Assembly: GCF_019049255.1 (NCBI RefSeq)
Contig: NZ_JAGMUJ010000084.1
Location: 210,397 to 274,396, forward strand
Direction of reading: 5' to 3'
From: Streptomyces sp. AC558_RSS880
Lineage (GTDB): Bacteria > Actinomycetota > Actinomycetes > Streptomycetales > Streptomycetaceae
DNA: 64,000 nt
The notes under the pieces are model-generated. The model made no database searches and was not told the origin of the DNA. It was given only the letters and a program-made list of their open reading frames with translations. Below are positions 43,235-49,977 of the stretch, piece after piece. Both the position numbers and the translations under genes were made by a program. The first letter of the stretch is position 1. Each line of letters begins with the position of its first letter.

Positions 43235-43288
43235 CCGCCGCGTTCCCGGGCCGCGGGCGCACGGCCCGCCGGCCCGGGAACGCGGCGG
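43235..43288 (-). terminator. Strong terminator between the sortase and ECF sigma genes
   Basis: A perfect 18-bp stem (43235-43252 with 43271-43288) is extended inward by GCGGGC/GCCCGC around a short loop. It begins five bases past the sortase stop and ends before the likely sigma start, so the two loci are separate transcripts. Confidence 0.85.
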
Positions 43289-43292
43289 CGGA

Positions 43293-43907
43293 TCAAGGGC
43301 CGGCGGAGGTCAGGGCGGCGAACACGATCACGTTGTCGCGGTACTCGTCGCCGGTGCGCGGGCCGCCGCAGGTGATGAGCCGCAGCTCCGGCCGGCCGAC
43401 GTCACCGTAGACCGCGTCCGTCGGGAAGTCCGCCTTGGCGACCGTCCGGACCGAGTCGACGGCGAACACCGCCGCCGTGCCGTTCTCCAGGCGTGCCACG
43501 ATCCCGTCCCCCCGGCGCAGGCGCGCGAGGTGGCGGAAGACGCCGTCCCCGTGGGCGCCGACCGTGACGTGACCGAGGATCACCGACGGGCCGGTCTGGC
43601 CCGGCGTCGGCGAGTGCCGGTACCAGCCCGCGCGGTCATGGGCCGTGACCGGAGGCACCTGGACGGTGTGGTCCGGGGCCAGCCCCAGCCGGATGACCGG
43701 GGTGTCGACCCCGATGGCCGGTATCTCCAGTCCGACCGGGACCGAACGCCCGAGGGGGCGCGCCGGTTCCGCGGAGGGCCGCGCGGACGGTGTCGTACGC
43801 GCGGGGTGTCCGGCCGTGGACCGGCCGGTCCGGTGACCGCCGCCGCAGCCGCCGAGGAGCGCGGCCGTCGCCGCGGTGGCGAAGGCACGCCTGGAGAGCG
43901 GCGTCAT
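43293..43907 (-). CDS. Class F sortase
   Basis: A 204-residue protein with a lipoprotein-like or signal-anchor N-terminus (SRRAFATAATAALLGGCGGG). The sortase barrel has VPVGLEIPAIGVDTPVIRLG, the catalytic His in PSVILGHVTVG, and the catalytic Cys in LRLITCGGPR, with the Arg in the late segment EYRDNVIVFAAL. This is the small actinobacterial class F (srtF-like) type. It anchors proteins to the cell wall. Its ATG overlaps the stop of the gene encoding a sortase-substrate-like protein (ATGA, 43904-43907), and a strong terminator follows it. Confidence 0.9.
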   Translation of the reverse strand: MTPLSRRAFATAATAALLGGCGGGHRTGRSTAGHPARTTPSARPSAEPARPLGRSVPVGLEIPAIGVDTPVIRLGLAPDHTVQVPPVTAHDRAGWYRHSPTPGQTGPSVILGHVTVGAHGDGVFRHLARLRRGDGIVARLENGTAAVFAVDSVRTVAKADFPTDAVYGDVGRPELRLITCGGPRTGDEYRDNVIVFAALTSAGP

Positions 43908-44269
43908 GCCGTGGTCGCCCGCCGGCGGCGTACGAGGAGGACCGCCGCGCCGCCGGCGGCGAGCACCGCGGCGGCACTCCCGCCGATCAGCGCGCCGTCG
44001 GCCCCGGACTCCGCGGACGCGGACCCGACGCCGGTGTCGGGCGCACCGCTCGGTACGACGGTGACCCCGCCGGGGACCGCCGACCGGTCCGGTGCGTCGC
44101 TCTCGGCCGGTACGGGGCTCGGGTCCGTGGCGTCGGCCGGGGCCGGCGACTCGCTGGGTGTCACGGTGGCCGCGGGGACCGGGGACGGCCCGTCGGCGAA
44201 CGCGGGTACCGGGCTCGCCAGCACGGCGGTGCAGGCGAGTGCCGTGACACTGAGGGCAGTTCGGCGCAT
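43904..44269 (-). CDS. Probable sortase-anchored surface protein
   Basis: A 121-residue protein with a signal peptide (MRRTALSVTALACTAVLASP, cleavage after PAFA), a Pro/Ala/Ser-rich stalk, and a C-terminal sorting signal: a PDTG motif (SGAPDTGVGS), a hydrophobic helix (ALIGGSAAAVLAAGGAAVLL) and a basic tail VRRRRATTA. The motif differs from LPxTG but the order is that of sortase substrates. The next gene, overlapping by four bases, is a class F sortase, so the two are very likely enzyme and substrate. Start chosen at ATG 44269 because it begins the signal peptide; the frame is open to 44356. Confidence 0.82.
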   Translation of the reverse strand: MRRTALSVTALACTAVLASPVPAFADGPSPVPAATVTPSESPAPADATDPSPVPAESDAPDRSAVPGGVTVVPSGAPDTGVGSASAESGADGALIGGSAAAVLAAGGAAVLLVRRRRATTA

Positions 44270-44383
44270 GGATCGCTCTCTTTCGTCGCTCCGCCCGCAC
44301 GATGGCCCGGCGGGCTGGGTCATGGATCGTGCGGAGAGACGGGACAGCGGCGGCACAGGTTGTAAAGAGAAGGCAAAGCCCCG

Positions 44384-44824
44384 TCAGGCGTCCTCGACGG
44401 TGACGGTGACGGGCGTGCCGGTCTCGATGGTGCGGCTGACCGTGCAGAGACGGTCGTGTGACGTTCTGACCGCGCGGGGAAGGATCGCGCGGGCGCGATC
44501 GGCGCCCTCGCCGTCCGGGAAGGCGACCCGGAAGGTGACCACGAGGTCGGTCATGCGGTTGCCCAGCTCGTCGCTGATCTTGTCTCCCGTCACCGTGACC
44601 GAGAACGCGTCGGGCTCGGCGTGGCGGCCGGTGGCGACGTCGACGTCCGCGGCCGTGCAGCCCCCGATCGCGGCGAGCAGCAGCTCGACCGGGGTGAAAT
44701 CGGTGTTCCGGCCGTCCTCGGAGGCGGTGCCGAACCGGATCGTGCCGCCACGGGTGTTGGTGGCCACGAAGTGGCCCGTGCCGGTCCGTTCGACGACGAC
44801 GGAACGCGTGGAGTCTTCGCTCAT
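44384..44824 (-). CDS. OsmC/Ohr family peroxide-reducing protein
   Basis: A 146-residue cytoplasmic protein. The two conserved redox cysteines are in LLAAIGGCTAADVDV (Cys56) and SHDRLCTVSRTIETG (about Cys127), with the family's early FTPVELLLAAIGGCTA block. OsmC proteins reduce organic hydroperoxides using a thiol partner. In place of the Ohr Arg segment it has TGHFVATNTRGGTIRFGT. It stands alone, 60 bases past the start of the signal-peptide gene's upstream region. The function is well supported at family level; the preferred peroxide is unknown. Confidence 0.88.
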   Translation of the reverse strand: MSEDSTRSVVVERTGTGHFVATNTRGGTIRFGTASEDGRNTDFTPVELLLAAIGGCTAADVDVATGRHAEPDAFSVTVTGDKISDELGNRMTDLVVTFRVAFPDGEGADRARAILPRAVRTSHDRLCTVSRTIETGTPVTVTVEDA

Positions 44825-45050
44825 GCGTCGACGGTAAGGCCACGGACCGGCGCGCTCGCGGATCCGGTGGCACCGCGCTCCGCCTCACCGTCGGACCTCA
44901 GCGGCGGCTCGGTGCCGGGACGCCTCCCCCCGCTCGGACGTCACGACGGCGGACCGTACCGGTTCCGGGGCGTGTTCACGCGGGAACGGGGCACGCGGTC
45001 CTCGCGGACCAACCGGTCCGGCGTCCACGTTCCCGACTCCGGAGGCCTCC

Positions 45051-45293
45051 ATGATGGTCGTTGGCATCGTTGCCGTCTGCGTGGTGATCGCTGTCCTCGC
45101 CTTCCTCGTCCCACGTCTCTCCCGGCACCCGCAGAACGGAGCACAACGCGCCCTCGGCGTCGGCTCCCGGGCCGGGGCCAAGGCTCCGGGCCGGCTCGGG
45201 CGGCTCCTCGGCAAGCCCTTCCGTTCGAGCTCCCGCGCGGTCGGCCGCAGCGGTTCCGCGGGGCGGCGTGCCCGCGGGCGGCTGCCGTTCTGA
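45051..45293 (+). CDS. Small single-helix membrane protein with basic tail
   Basis: An 80-residue protein with one N-terminal membrane helix (MVVGIVAVCVVIAVLAFLVP) and a glycine/arginine/serine-rich basic tail (RLGRLLGKPFRSSSRAVGRS). GGAGG ends five bases before the ATG at 45051, which supports translation; an ATG at 45054 is also possible. No family is recognised with certainty. The 226 bases upstream contain no other gene. Confidence 0.6.
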   Translation: MMVVGIVAVCVVIAVLAFLVPRLSRHPQNGAQRALGVGSRAGAKAPGRLGRLLGKPFRSSSRAVGRSGSAGRRARGRLPF

Positions 45294-45385
45294 CGAGGGC
45301 CGGTTCACTTCGGCAGTCACCGTGCGCCGCCTTCCCACCGGTAGGACAGGAGACCGGTCAAAGGTGTGACATGGTGTGCCCCGTG

Positions 45386-45997
45386 TCATTCACCGGCAGG
45401 GAAGGCGGGCCGAGGTGACCGCAGTCCCGCGACGAGGAGCTCGACCAGCCGGCGCGCGTCGTAGCGGGGGTCGCTCTCCGCGCCGATGCACAGGTTCCCG
45501 ACGCCGCGCATGAGTGCGTAGGCGTCGATGTCGGAGCGGATCTCCCCGGCCGCCGCGGCGGCCTCGAGCAACTGGGTGCAGACCGGCACGAGACGGTCGA
45601 GGAAGTAGGCGTGCAGGGCGTCGAAACCGGCCTCGTCGGAGTGCAGCACGGCGGCGAGACCGTGCTTGGTGACCAGGAAGTCGACGAAGAGGCCGATCCA
45701 CTCCCCCAGTGCCGCGTGCGGAGTCGCACGGGTGGCCAGCAGGGCCGGGCCGGCCTCGGCACAGGCGTCGACCTGGTGCCGGTAGACGGCGATGATGAGG
45801 TCCGCCCGCGTCGGGAAGTGACGGTAGATCGTGCCCAGCCCGACTCCGGCCCTGGCCGCGATGTCGCGGACCGGCGCGTCCACGCCCGACGCGACGAAGA
45901 CCGCGGCGGCGGCGTCGAGCAGGGCCTCCTTGTTGCGCCGGGCGTCCTTGCGCCGGGACGGAGCCGCACGTCCGGCGCCCTCGTCACTGTCGCTCAC
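45386..45997 (-). CDS. TetR family regulator divergent from an aldo/keto reductase
   Basis: A 203-residue regulator. The helix-turn-helix is RRNKEALLDAAAAVFVASGV, RDIAARAGVGLGTIYRHFPT, RADLIIAVYRHQVDAC. The C-terminal region (LFVDFLVTKHGLAAVLHSDE and the last helices) resembles the SbtR/YxaF-type ligand domain. I prefer the GTG at 45997 (AAGGAG seven to eight bases upstream) over the ATG at 46021. A double palindromic operator lies in the 163-base gap to the divergent reductase (46034-46071), and a very similar double site precedes the hydrolase at 5138, suggesting a small regulon. Confidence 0.9.
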   Translation of the reverse strand: MSDSDEGAGRAAPSRRKDARRNKEALLDAAAAVFVASGVDAPVRDIAARAGVGLGTIYRHFPTRADLIIAVYRHQVDACAEAGPALLATRATPHAALGEWIGLFVDFLVTKHGLAAVLHSDEAGFDALHAYFLDRLVPVCTQLLEAAAAAGEIRSDIDAYALMRGVGNLCIGAESDPRYDARRLVELLVAGLRSPRPAFPAGE

Positions 45998-46033
45998 CGC
46001 GCCGCTCCTTCCGTCCACCACCGCTTGCCAAAA

Positions 46034-46071
46034 CGGAACGGCGTTCCGTATCGTTCCGGAACGTCGTTCCG
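46034..46071. promoter_or_regulatory. Double TetR operator (CGGAACG-N-CGTTCCG)
   Basis: Two 15-bp palindromes CGGAACGGCGTTCCG (46034-46048) and CGGAACGTCGTTCCG (46057-46071), 23 bases apart, flanked by AAA and TTT. They lie directly upstream of the TetR gene and in the promoter region of the divergent aldo/keto reductase. Confidence 0.85.
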
Positions 46072-46160
46072 TTTACTCATGATGCCAGAGCGGACGCCCG
46101 GCCACCAAGCCGTGCCCCCGCCATGCCCTCACGCATTTCCCGCACCGAGGAGACACGAAC

Positions 46161-47180
46161 ATGCAGTACCGCACCTTGGGCCGCACCGGTGTCCAGGTCA
46201 GCACCCTCGCGCTCGGCGCGATGAATTTCGGCAGGATCGGACGCACCACCCAGGAGGAGGCCACCGCCATCGTCGACGCCGCCCTGGAGGCCGGCGTCAA
46301 TCTCATCGACACCGCCGACATGTACGGCGACGGCGAGTCGGAGGAGATGGTCGGCAAGGCCGTCGCCGGCCGCCGCGACGACATCGTGCTGGCCACCAAG
46401 GCCGTCATGCCCATGGGCGACGAGCGGAACCACCGGGGGAGCTCGCGCCGCTGGCTGGTCACCGCACTGGACGACAGCCTGCGCCGGCTCGGCGTCGACC
46501 ATGTGGATCTCTACCAGATCCACCGGTGGGACCCGGCCACCAGCGACGAGGAGACCCTGTCCGCCCTGACCGATCTGCAGCGCGCGGGGAAGATCCGCTA
46601 CTTCGGCTCCTCGACGTTCCCCGCGTACCGCATCGTGCAGGCGCAGTGGGCCGCCCGCGAACACCGCCTGGGCCGCTACGTCACCGAACAGCCCAGCTAC
46701 TCCGTACTGCAGCGCGGGATCGAATCCGACGTCCTGCCCGTGACGGAGGAGTACGGGATGGGAGTGCTGGTGTGGAGCCCGCTGGCCTCGGGCTGGCTGT
46801 CCGGCGCCGTCCGCAGGGGCCGGGACGTCACCACCCACCGCTCGGCGTTCATGCCGGAACGCTTCGACACCGCCCTCCCCGCCAACCGGGCCCGGCTCGA
46901 CGCCGTCGAGCGGCTGGCCGGGATCGCCGACGCGGCCGGCCTGACGATGATCCAGCTCGCGCTCGGTTTCGCCACCGCGCATCCGGCCGTGACCAGTGCC
47001 CTCGTCGGACCACGCACCCTGGACCACCTCCACTCCCAGCTCGCCGCCGCCGACACCGTGCTCCCCGCCGACGTACTCGACGCGATCGACTCCGTCGTCG
47101 CCCCGGGCACCGATCTGGCCGCACACGAGAAGTACGACACCCCGCCCGCGCTGCTCGACGCGTCGCTGCGGCGCCGCTGA
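46161..47180 (+). CDS. Aldo/keto reductase
   Basis: A 339-residue NADPH-dependent oxidoreductase. The catalytic tetrad is present: Asp50 and Tyr55 in NLIDTADMYGDGES, Lys80 in IVLATKAVMP, and His in LYQIHRWDP. The NADP-binding end ALVGPRTLDHLHSQLAA is typical of the AKR YajO/Tas-like group. It reduces carbonyls, probably toxic aldehydes. It is divergent from a TetR gene with a strong operator between, so it is probably induced by the TetR ligand. Confidence 0.92.
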   Translation: MQYRTLGRTGVQVSTLALGAMNFGRIGRTTQEEATAIVDAALEAGVNLIDTADMYGDGESEEMVGKAVAGRRDDIVLATKAVMPMGDERNHRGSSRRWLVTALDDSLRRLGVDHVDLYQIHRWDPATSDEETLSALTDLQRAGKIRYFGSSTFPAYRIVQAQWAAREHRLGRYVTEQPSYSVLQRGIESDVLPVTEEYGMGVLVWSPLASGWLSGAVRRGRDVTTHRSAFMPERFDTALPANRARLDAVERLAGIADAAGLTMIQLALGFATAHPAVTSALVGPRTLDHLHSQLAAADTVLPADVLDAIDSVVAPGTDLAAHEKYDTPPALLDASLRRR

Positions 47181-47307
47181 CGGATCTCCCGCCGCGAGCC
47201 CGGGGACCGGGCGCCGGCATCCGCCGTCGAACACGGCACAACCCTTCGCCCGGCCCGCGGGTCACACCAGACAGGAGCAACCGCTCCAAGAGCCGCAAGG
47301 GGGAAAT

Positions 47308-47757
47308 ATGAGATTCACCCGTTCCGTCCTGGCCGCCTCCGCGCTGGCCGCCCTGTCGGTGGGAGCCACGACCGCCCTGGCGTCACCGGCCTCGGCCGCA
47401 CCCAACACCACACCGCAGAAGGTCTGCGGAAGCGGCTACAAGACCGTGAACTCGGCAGCCGTCGGCTCACTGGGCACCGTCTACCTGACGTACAACTCGG
47501 CCAACGGCCAAAACTGCGTCGCGACCATCCGCAACAACCCCGGCACCGCCCTGGACATGTCCGCGTGGATCTACGTCCCCGACACCGAGGAGGGTGACCA
47601 GGACGACGGACGGTTCACGTCGTACGCGGGGCCGACCTACGTCTACGGCAAGGGCCACTGCGTGGACTGGGGCGGCGGCATCAACAACGTGTACGTACAG
47701 GTGTACGGCTCCAACTGCGGTGCCCTGAAGGAGCACCGGGTCACCTTCACCCGCTGA
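47308..47757 (+). CDS. Secreted SapA-like spore-associated protein
   Basis: A 149-residue secreted protein. The signal peptide MRFTRSVLAASALAALSVGA ends near ALASPASAA. The mature part has four cysteines (KVCGSGYKTV, NGQNCVATIR, GKGHCVDWGG, GSNCGALKEH) and a small beta-rich domain with repeated Tyr/Val strands. The signal and the pattern VCGSGYKTVNSAAVGSLGTV resemble SapA (spore-associated protein A) of S. coelicolor, whose function is unknown. AAGGGGGAAAT precedes the ATG. A terminator follows at 47784. Confidence 0.82.
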   Translation: MRFTRSVLAASALAALSVGATTALASPASAAPNTTPQKVCGSGYKTVNSAAVGSLGTVYLTYNSANGQNCVATIRNNPGTALDMSAWIYVPDTEEGDQDDGRFTSYAGPTYVYGKGHCVDWGGGINNVYVQVYGSNCGALKEHRVTFTR

Positions 47758-47783
47758 CCCGCGCCTCCCGGCGGACCGCTTCG

Positions 47784-47813
47784 CCCTATCGGGGCCGCAA
47801 GGCCCCGACAGGG
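47784..47813 (+). terminator. Terminator after the SapA-like gene
   Basis: CGGGGCC gcaa GGCCCCG stem (47790-47807), extended by CCCT/AGGG with one A-C mismatch, 27 bases past the stop. It also lies 3' of the convergent reductase gene. Confidence 0.8.
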
Positions 47814-47835
47814 CTCCGGCGCGTCACCCGGCGTC

Positions 47836-48867
47836 TCACGGACGCAGTTCCAGGGACAGGTGCGAGGACAGGGCACCGAGGAAGTCGGGCGCGTCGAAGA
47901 TCGCGCCGGCGGATGCGACACCGGCCGTCCTGGTCCGCCCCGTGAGGATGCGGTCCACCGCTTCCACCACGAGGGGCGCGGTGACGGCGTAGATGTCCCG
48001 GCCCCGGGCCACGGCGCGCCGTTCGCCGCCGCCGGAGCGCACGACGACGTCGACGAGGAAGGTCTGCGCGGACCGCCCGAGTTCGTCGGCCGCGGCCGGT
48101 GCCGGGGTGTCCGGATCCGACAGGTCCCTGGCCGCCTCGACCGTCATGTAGGTGCGCACCTCCGGGACGGACAGGTGGCTGGGCACGGTGACGGCGTCCG
48201 CCATCGTGAACTCCCCGATGACGGTCCGGGGGCCCATCGGGTGGGGGAAGGGCCACTCCAGCGTCGACGCGTCGTCACGGTGGTACTCCAGCCGCCCGTT
48301 GGTGTACCGGACGCGTCGGCCGTCCCGCCGCTGCCGGGACACCGCGCCCGCCGCACGTGTTCCGGCGGTGGGGTGCCAGTCGCTGAGTCCGTAGGCGATG
48401 TGCGCCTCGTCGGCCGCCGTCCAGTCGCCCATGGCCGCGGTGACCAGCAGATCGCCGAGACCGCCGTAGAAGGCCATCGCGGGGACGATCACCGCTCCCG
48501 CCGCGCGGGCGCGGTCGCCGAAGTACGCGAACGTGTCGGCGTTGGCCTCGATCTCGGCCGCCACGTCCACGTACGGGATTCCGGCGCGCAGCGCCGCCTC
48601 GATCACCGGTGCCGCCGTCGTGGCGAAGGGCCCGGCGCAGTTGACCACGGCCGCCGCGCCGGCCAGTGCGCGGTCGAGCGAGACCGGGTCGTCGACCGAC
48701 GCCGGACGGACCTCCATGCCGGGGTGGGACGCGGCCAGCGCCTCCAGTTTCCCGGCGTCGCGGCCGGAGAGGACCGGGACGAACCCGCGGCCTTGCAACC
48801 GCGCCACCACGAACCGCCCGGTGTGCCCGTACGCGCCGAACACCACTACCGTGCGCTGCGACTCCAT
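47836..48867 (-). CDS. Saccharopine dehydrogenase-like NAD(P)-binding oxidoreductase
   Basis: A 343-residue protein. The Rossmann start TVVVFGAYGHTGRFVVARLQ has the G-x-x-G-x-x-G loop, and LSGRDAGKLEALAASHPGME fits an NADPH site. The middle contains VNCAGPFATTAAPVIEAALR and YVDVAAEIEANADTFAYFGD, the standard saccharopine dehydrogenase-like / trans-acting enoyl reductase block. It is probably a redox enzyme in specialised metabolism; substrate unknown. The ATG at 48867 follows GGGGAAGAG. It is divergent from a GlxA-type regulator, its likely controller. Confidence 0.85.
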   Translation of the reverse strand: MESQRTVVVFGAYGHTGRFVVARLQGRGFVPVLSGRDAGKLEALAASHPGMEVRPASVDDPVSLDRALAGAAAVVNCAGPFATTAAPVIEAALRAGIPYVDVAAEIEANADTFAYFGDRARAAGAVIVPAMAFYGGLGDLLVTAAMGDWTAADEAHIAYGLSDWHPTAGTRAAGAVSRQRRDGRRVRYTNGRLEYHRDDASTLEWPFPHPMGPRTVIGEFTMADAVTVPSHLSVPEVRTYMTVEAARDLSDPDTPAPAAADELGRSAQTFLVDVVVRSGGGERRAVARGRDIYAVTAPLVVEAVDRILTGRTRTAGVASAGAIFDAPDFLGALSSHLSLELRP

Positions 48868-48945
48868 GAACTCTTCCCCGTCCTCGAACGACCTGTCGTG
48901 ATCCGTCGTGGACATCCTGTCGAGGGCGGGCACTCCCGCGCGAGT

Positions 48946-48978
48946 GTCCGGAACGCCACGGCCCGTACAATTCCGGAC
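48946..48978. promoter_or_regulatory. Inverted repeat and leaderless promoter of the GlxA-type regulator
   Basis: GTCCGGAA (48946-48953) and TTCCGGAC (48971-48978) are perfect 8-bp arms around 17 bases. TACAAT at 48965-48970 is a good -10, and the GTG start follows eight bases later, so the transcript is probably leaderless and the repeat is placed to repress it. Confidence 0.6.
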
Positions 48979-49962
48979 GTGACCACTGTCGCGCTGGCCG
49001 TCACCGACGGAATGCTGCACTTCGAACTGTCCGTCGCCCACGAGGTCTTCGGCACCGCCCCGGCGGGGGTGCCGGGCCCCTGGTACGACCTCGTCGTCTG
49101 CGGGCCGGGCGCCGTGCGGGCCGGACGGTTCCTGCTGGAGCCCGACCACGGCCTCGACCGGCTCCCGCACGCCGACACCGTGATCGTCCCCGGATGGGCC
49201 GACGTCGACGAGGAACCGCCCGCCGATCTGCTCGACGCGGTGCGCGCCGCCCACGAGGCCGGTGCCCGCGTGGCCTCCCTCTGCACGGGCGCGTTCGTGC
49301 TGGCCGCCGCGGGCCTGCTCGACGGACGGCGCGCGACCACGCACTGGGCGCACACCCGGGTCCTGGCCGAGCGCCATCCCCGGGTGACGGTGGACCCGGA
49401 CGTCCTGTACGTGGACAACGGCAGCGTGCTGACCTCCGCCGGGAAAGCCGCCGCGCTGGACCTGTGCCTGCACCTCGTACGCCTCGACCACGGCGCGTCG
49501 GTCACCAACACCCTCGCGCGCCGCCTGGTCGTGCCGCCGCACCGCCACGGCGGCCAGGCGCAGTTCGTCGCGACCCCGGTGCCGGCCCCGGGCAACCACC
49601 CCCTCGCCGCGTTGCTGCCCTGGGTGCTCGAAAGGCTGGACCAGCCCCTCACCGTCCAGGATCTGGCCCGCGAGGCGCGCATGAGCTCGCGCAACCTGGG
49701 CCGCCACTTCCGGTCGGTCACCGGCACCACGCCGCTGCAATGGCTGCTGACCCAACGGATCCGGCACGCACAGGAGTTGCTGGAGACCACTGACGACGGC
49801 ATCGACAGCATCGCGGCGGCCACCGGCATGGGCACCGCCACGACGCTGCGCCGGCACTTCAACCGCACCGTCGGCGTGCCTCCCGACACCTACCGCCGCA
49901 CCTTCCGCTCACGGACCCACCGGCACACCACGACGCCGGTGCGCGGTCTTCCCGAAGGGTGA
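48979..49962 (+). CDS. GlxA family (DJ-1/PfpI plus AraC HTH) transcriptional regulator
   Basis: A 327-residue regulator. Residues 1-185 are a DJ-1/PfpI-like domain (VIVPGWADVDEEPPADLLDA, SLCTGAFVLAAAGLLDGRRA with the nucleophile-elbow Cys, then TTHWAHTRVLAERHP). Residues 210-320 are an AraC helix-turn-helix pair (LTVQDLAREARMSSRNLGRH, FRSVTGTTPLQWLLTQRIRH, IAAATGMGTATTLRRHFNRT). GlxA-type proteins are usually activators of adjacent catabolic genes. The GTG at 48979 is set by the leaderless -10. It is divergent from the saccharopine dehydrogenase-like gene. Confidence 0.9.
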   Translation: MTTVALAVTDGMLHFELSVAHEVFGTAPAGVPGPWYDLVVCGPGAVRAGRFLLEPDHGLDRLPHADTVIVPGWADVDEEPPADLLDAVRAAHEAGARVASLCTGAFVLAAAGLLDGRRATTHWAHTRVLAERHPRVTVDPDVLYVDNGSVLTSAGKAAALDLCLHLVRLDHGASVTNTLARRLVVPPHRHGGQAQFVATPVPAPGNHPLAALLPWVLERLDQPLTVQDLAREARMSSRNLGRHFRSVTGTTPLQWLLTQRIRHAQELLETTDDGIDSIAAATGMGTATTLRRHFNRTVGVPPDTYRRTFRSRTHRHTTTPVRGLPEG

Positions 49963-49977
49963 CGGACCCTCTCCGTC

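Noticed and set aside
43196..43262. GTG at 43262 as start of the ECF sigma gene
   Set aside because: It lies within the terminator stem 43235-43288; the sigma region begins after TTG 43196.
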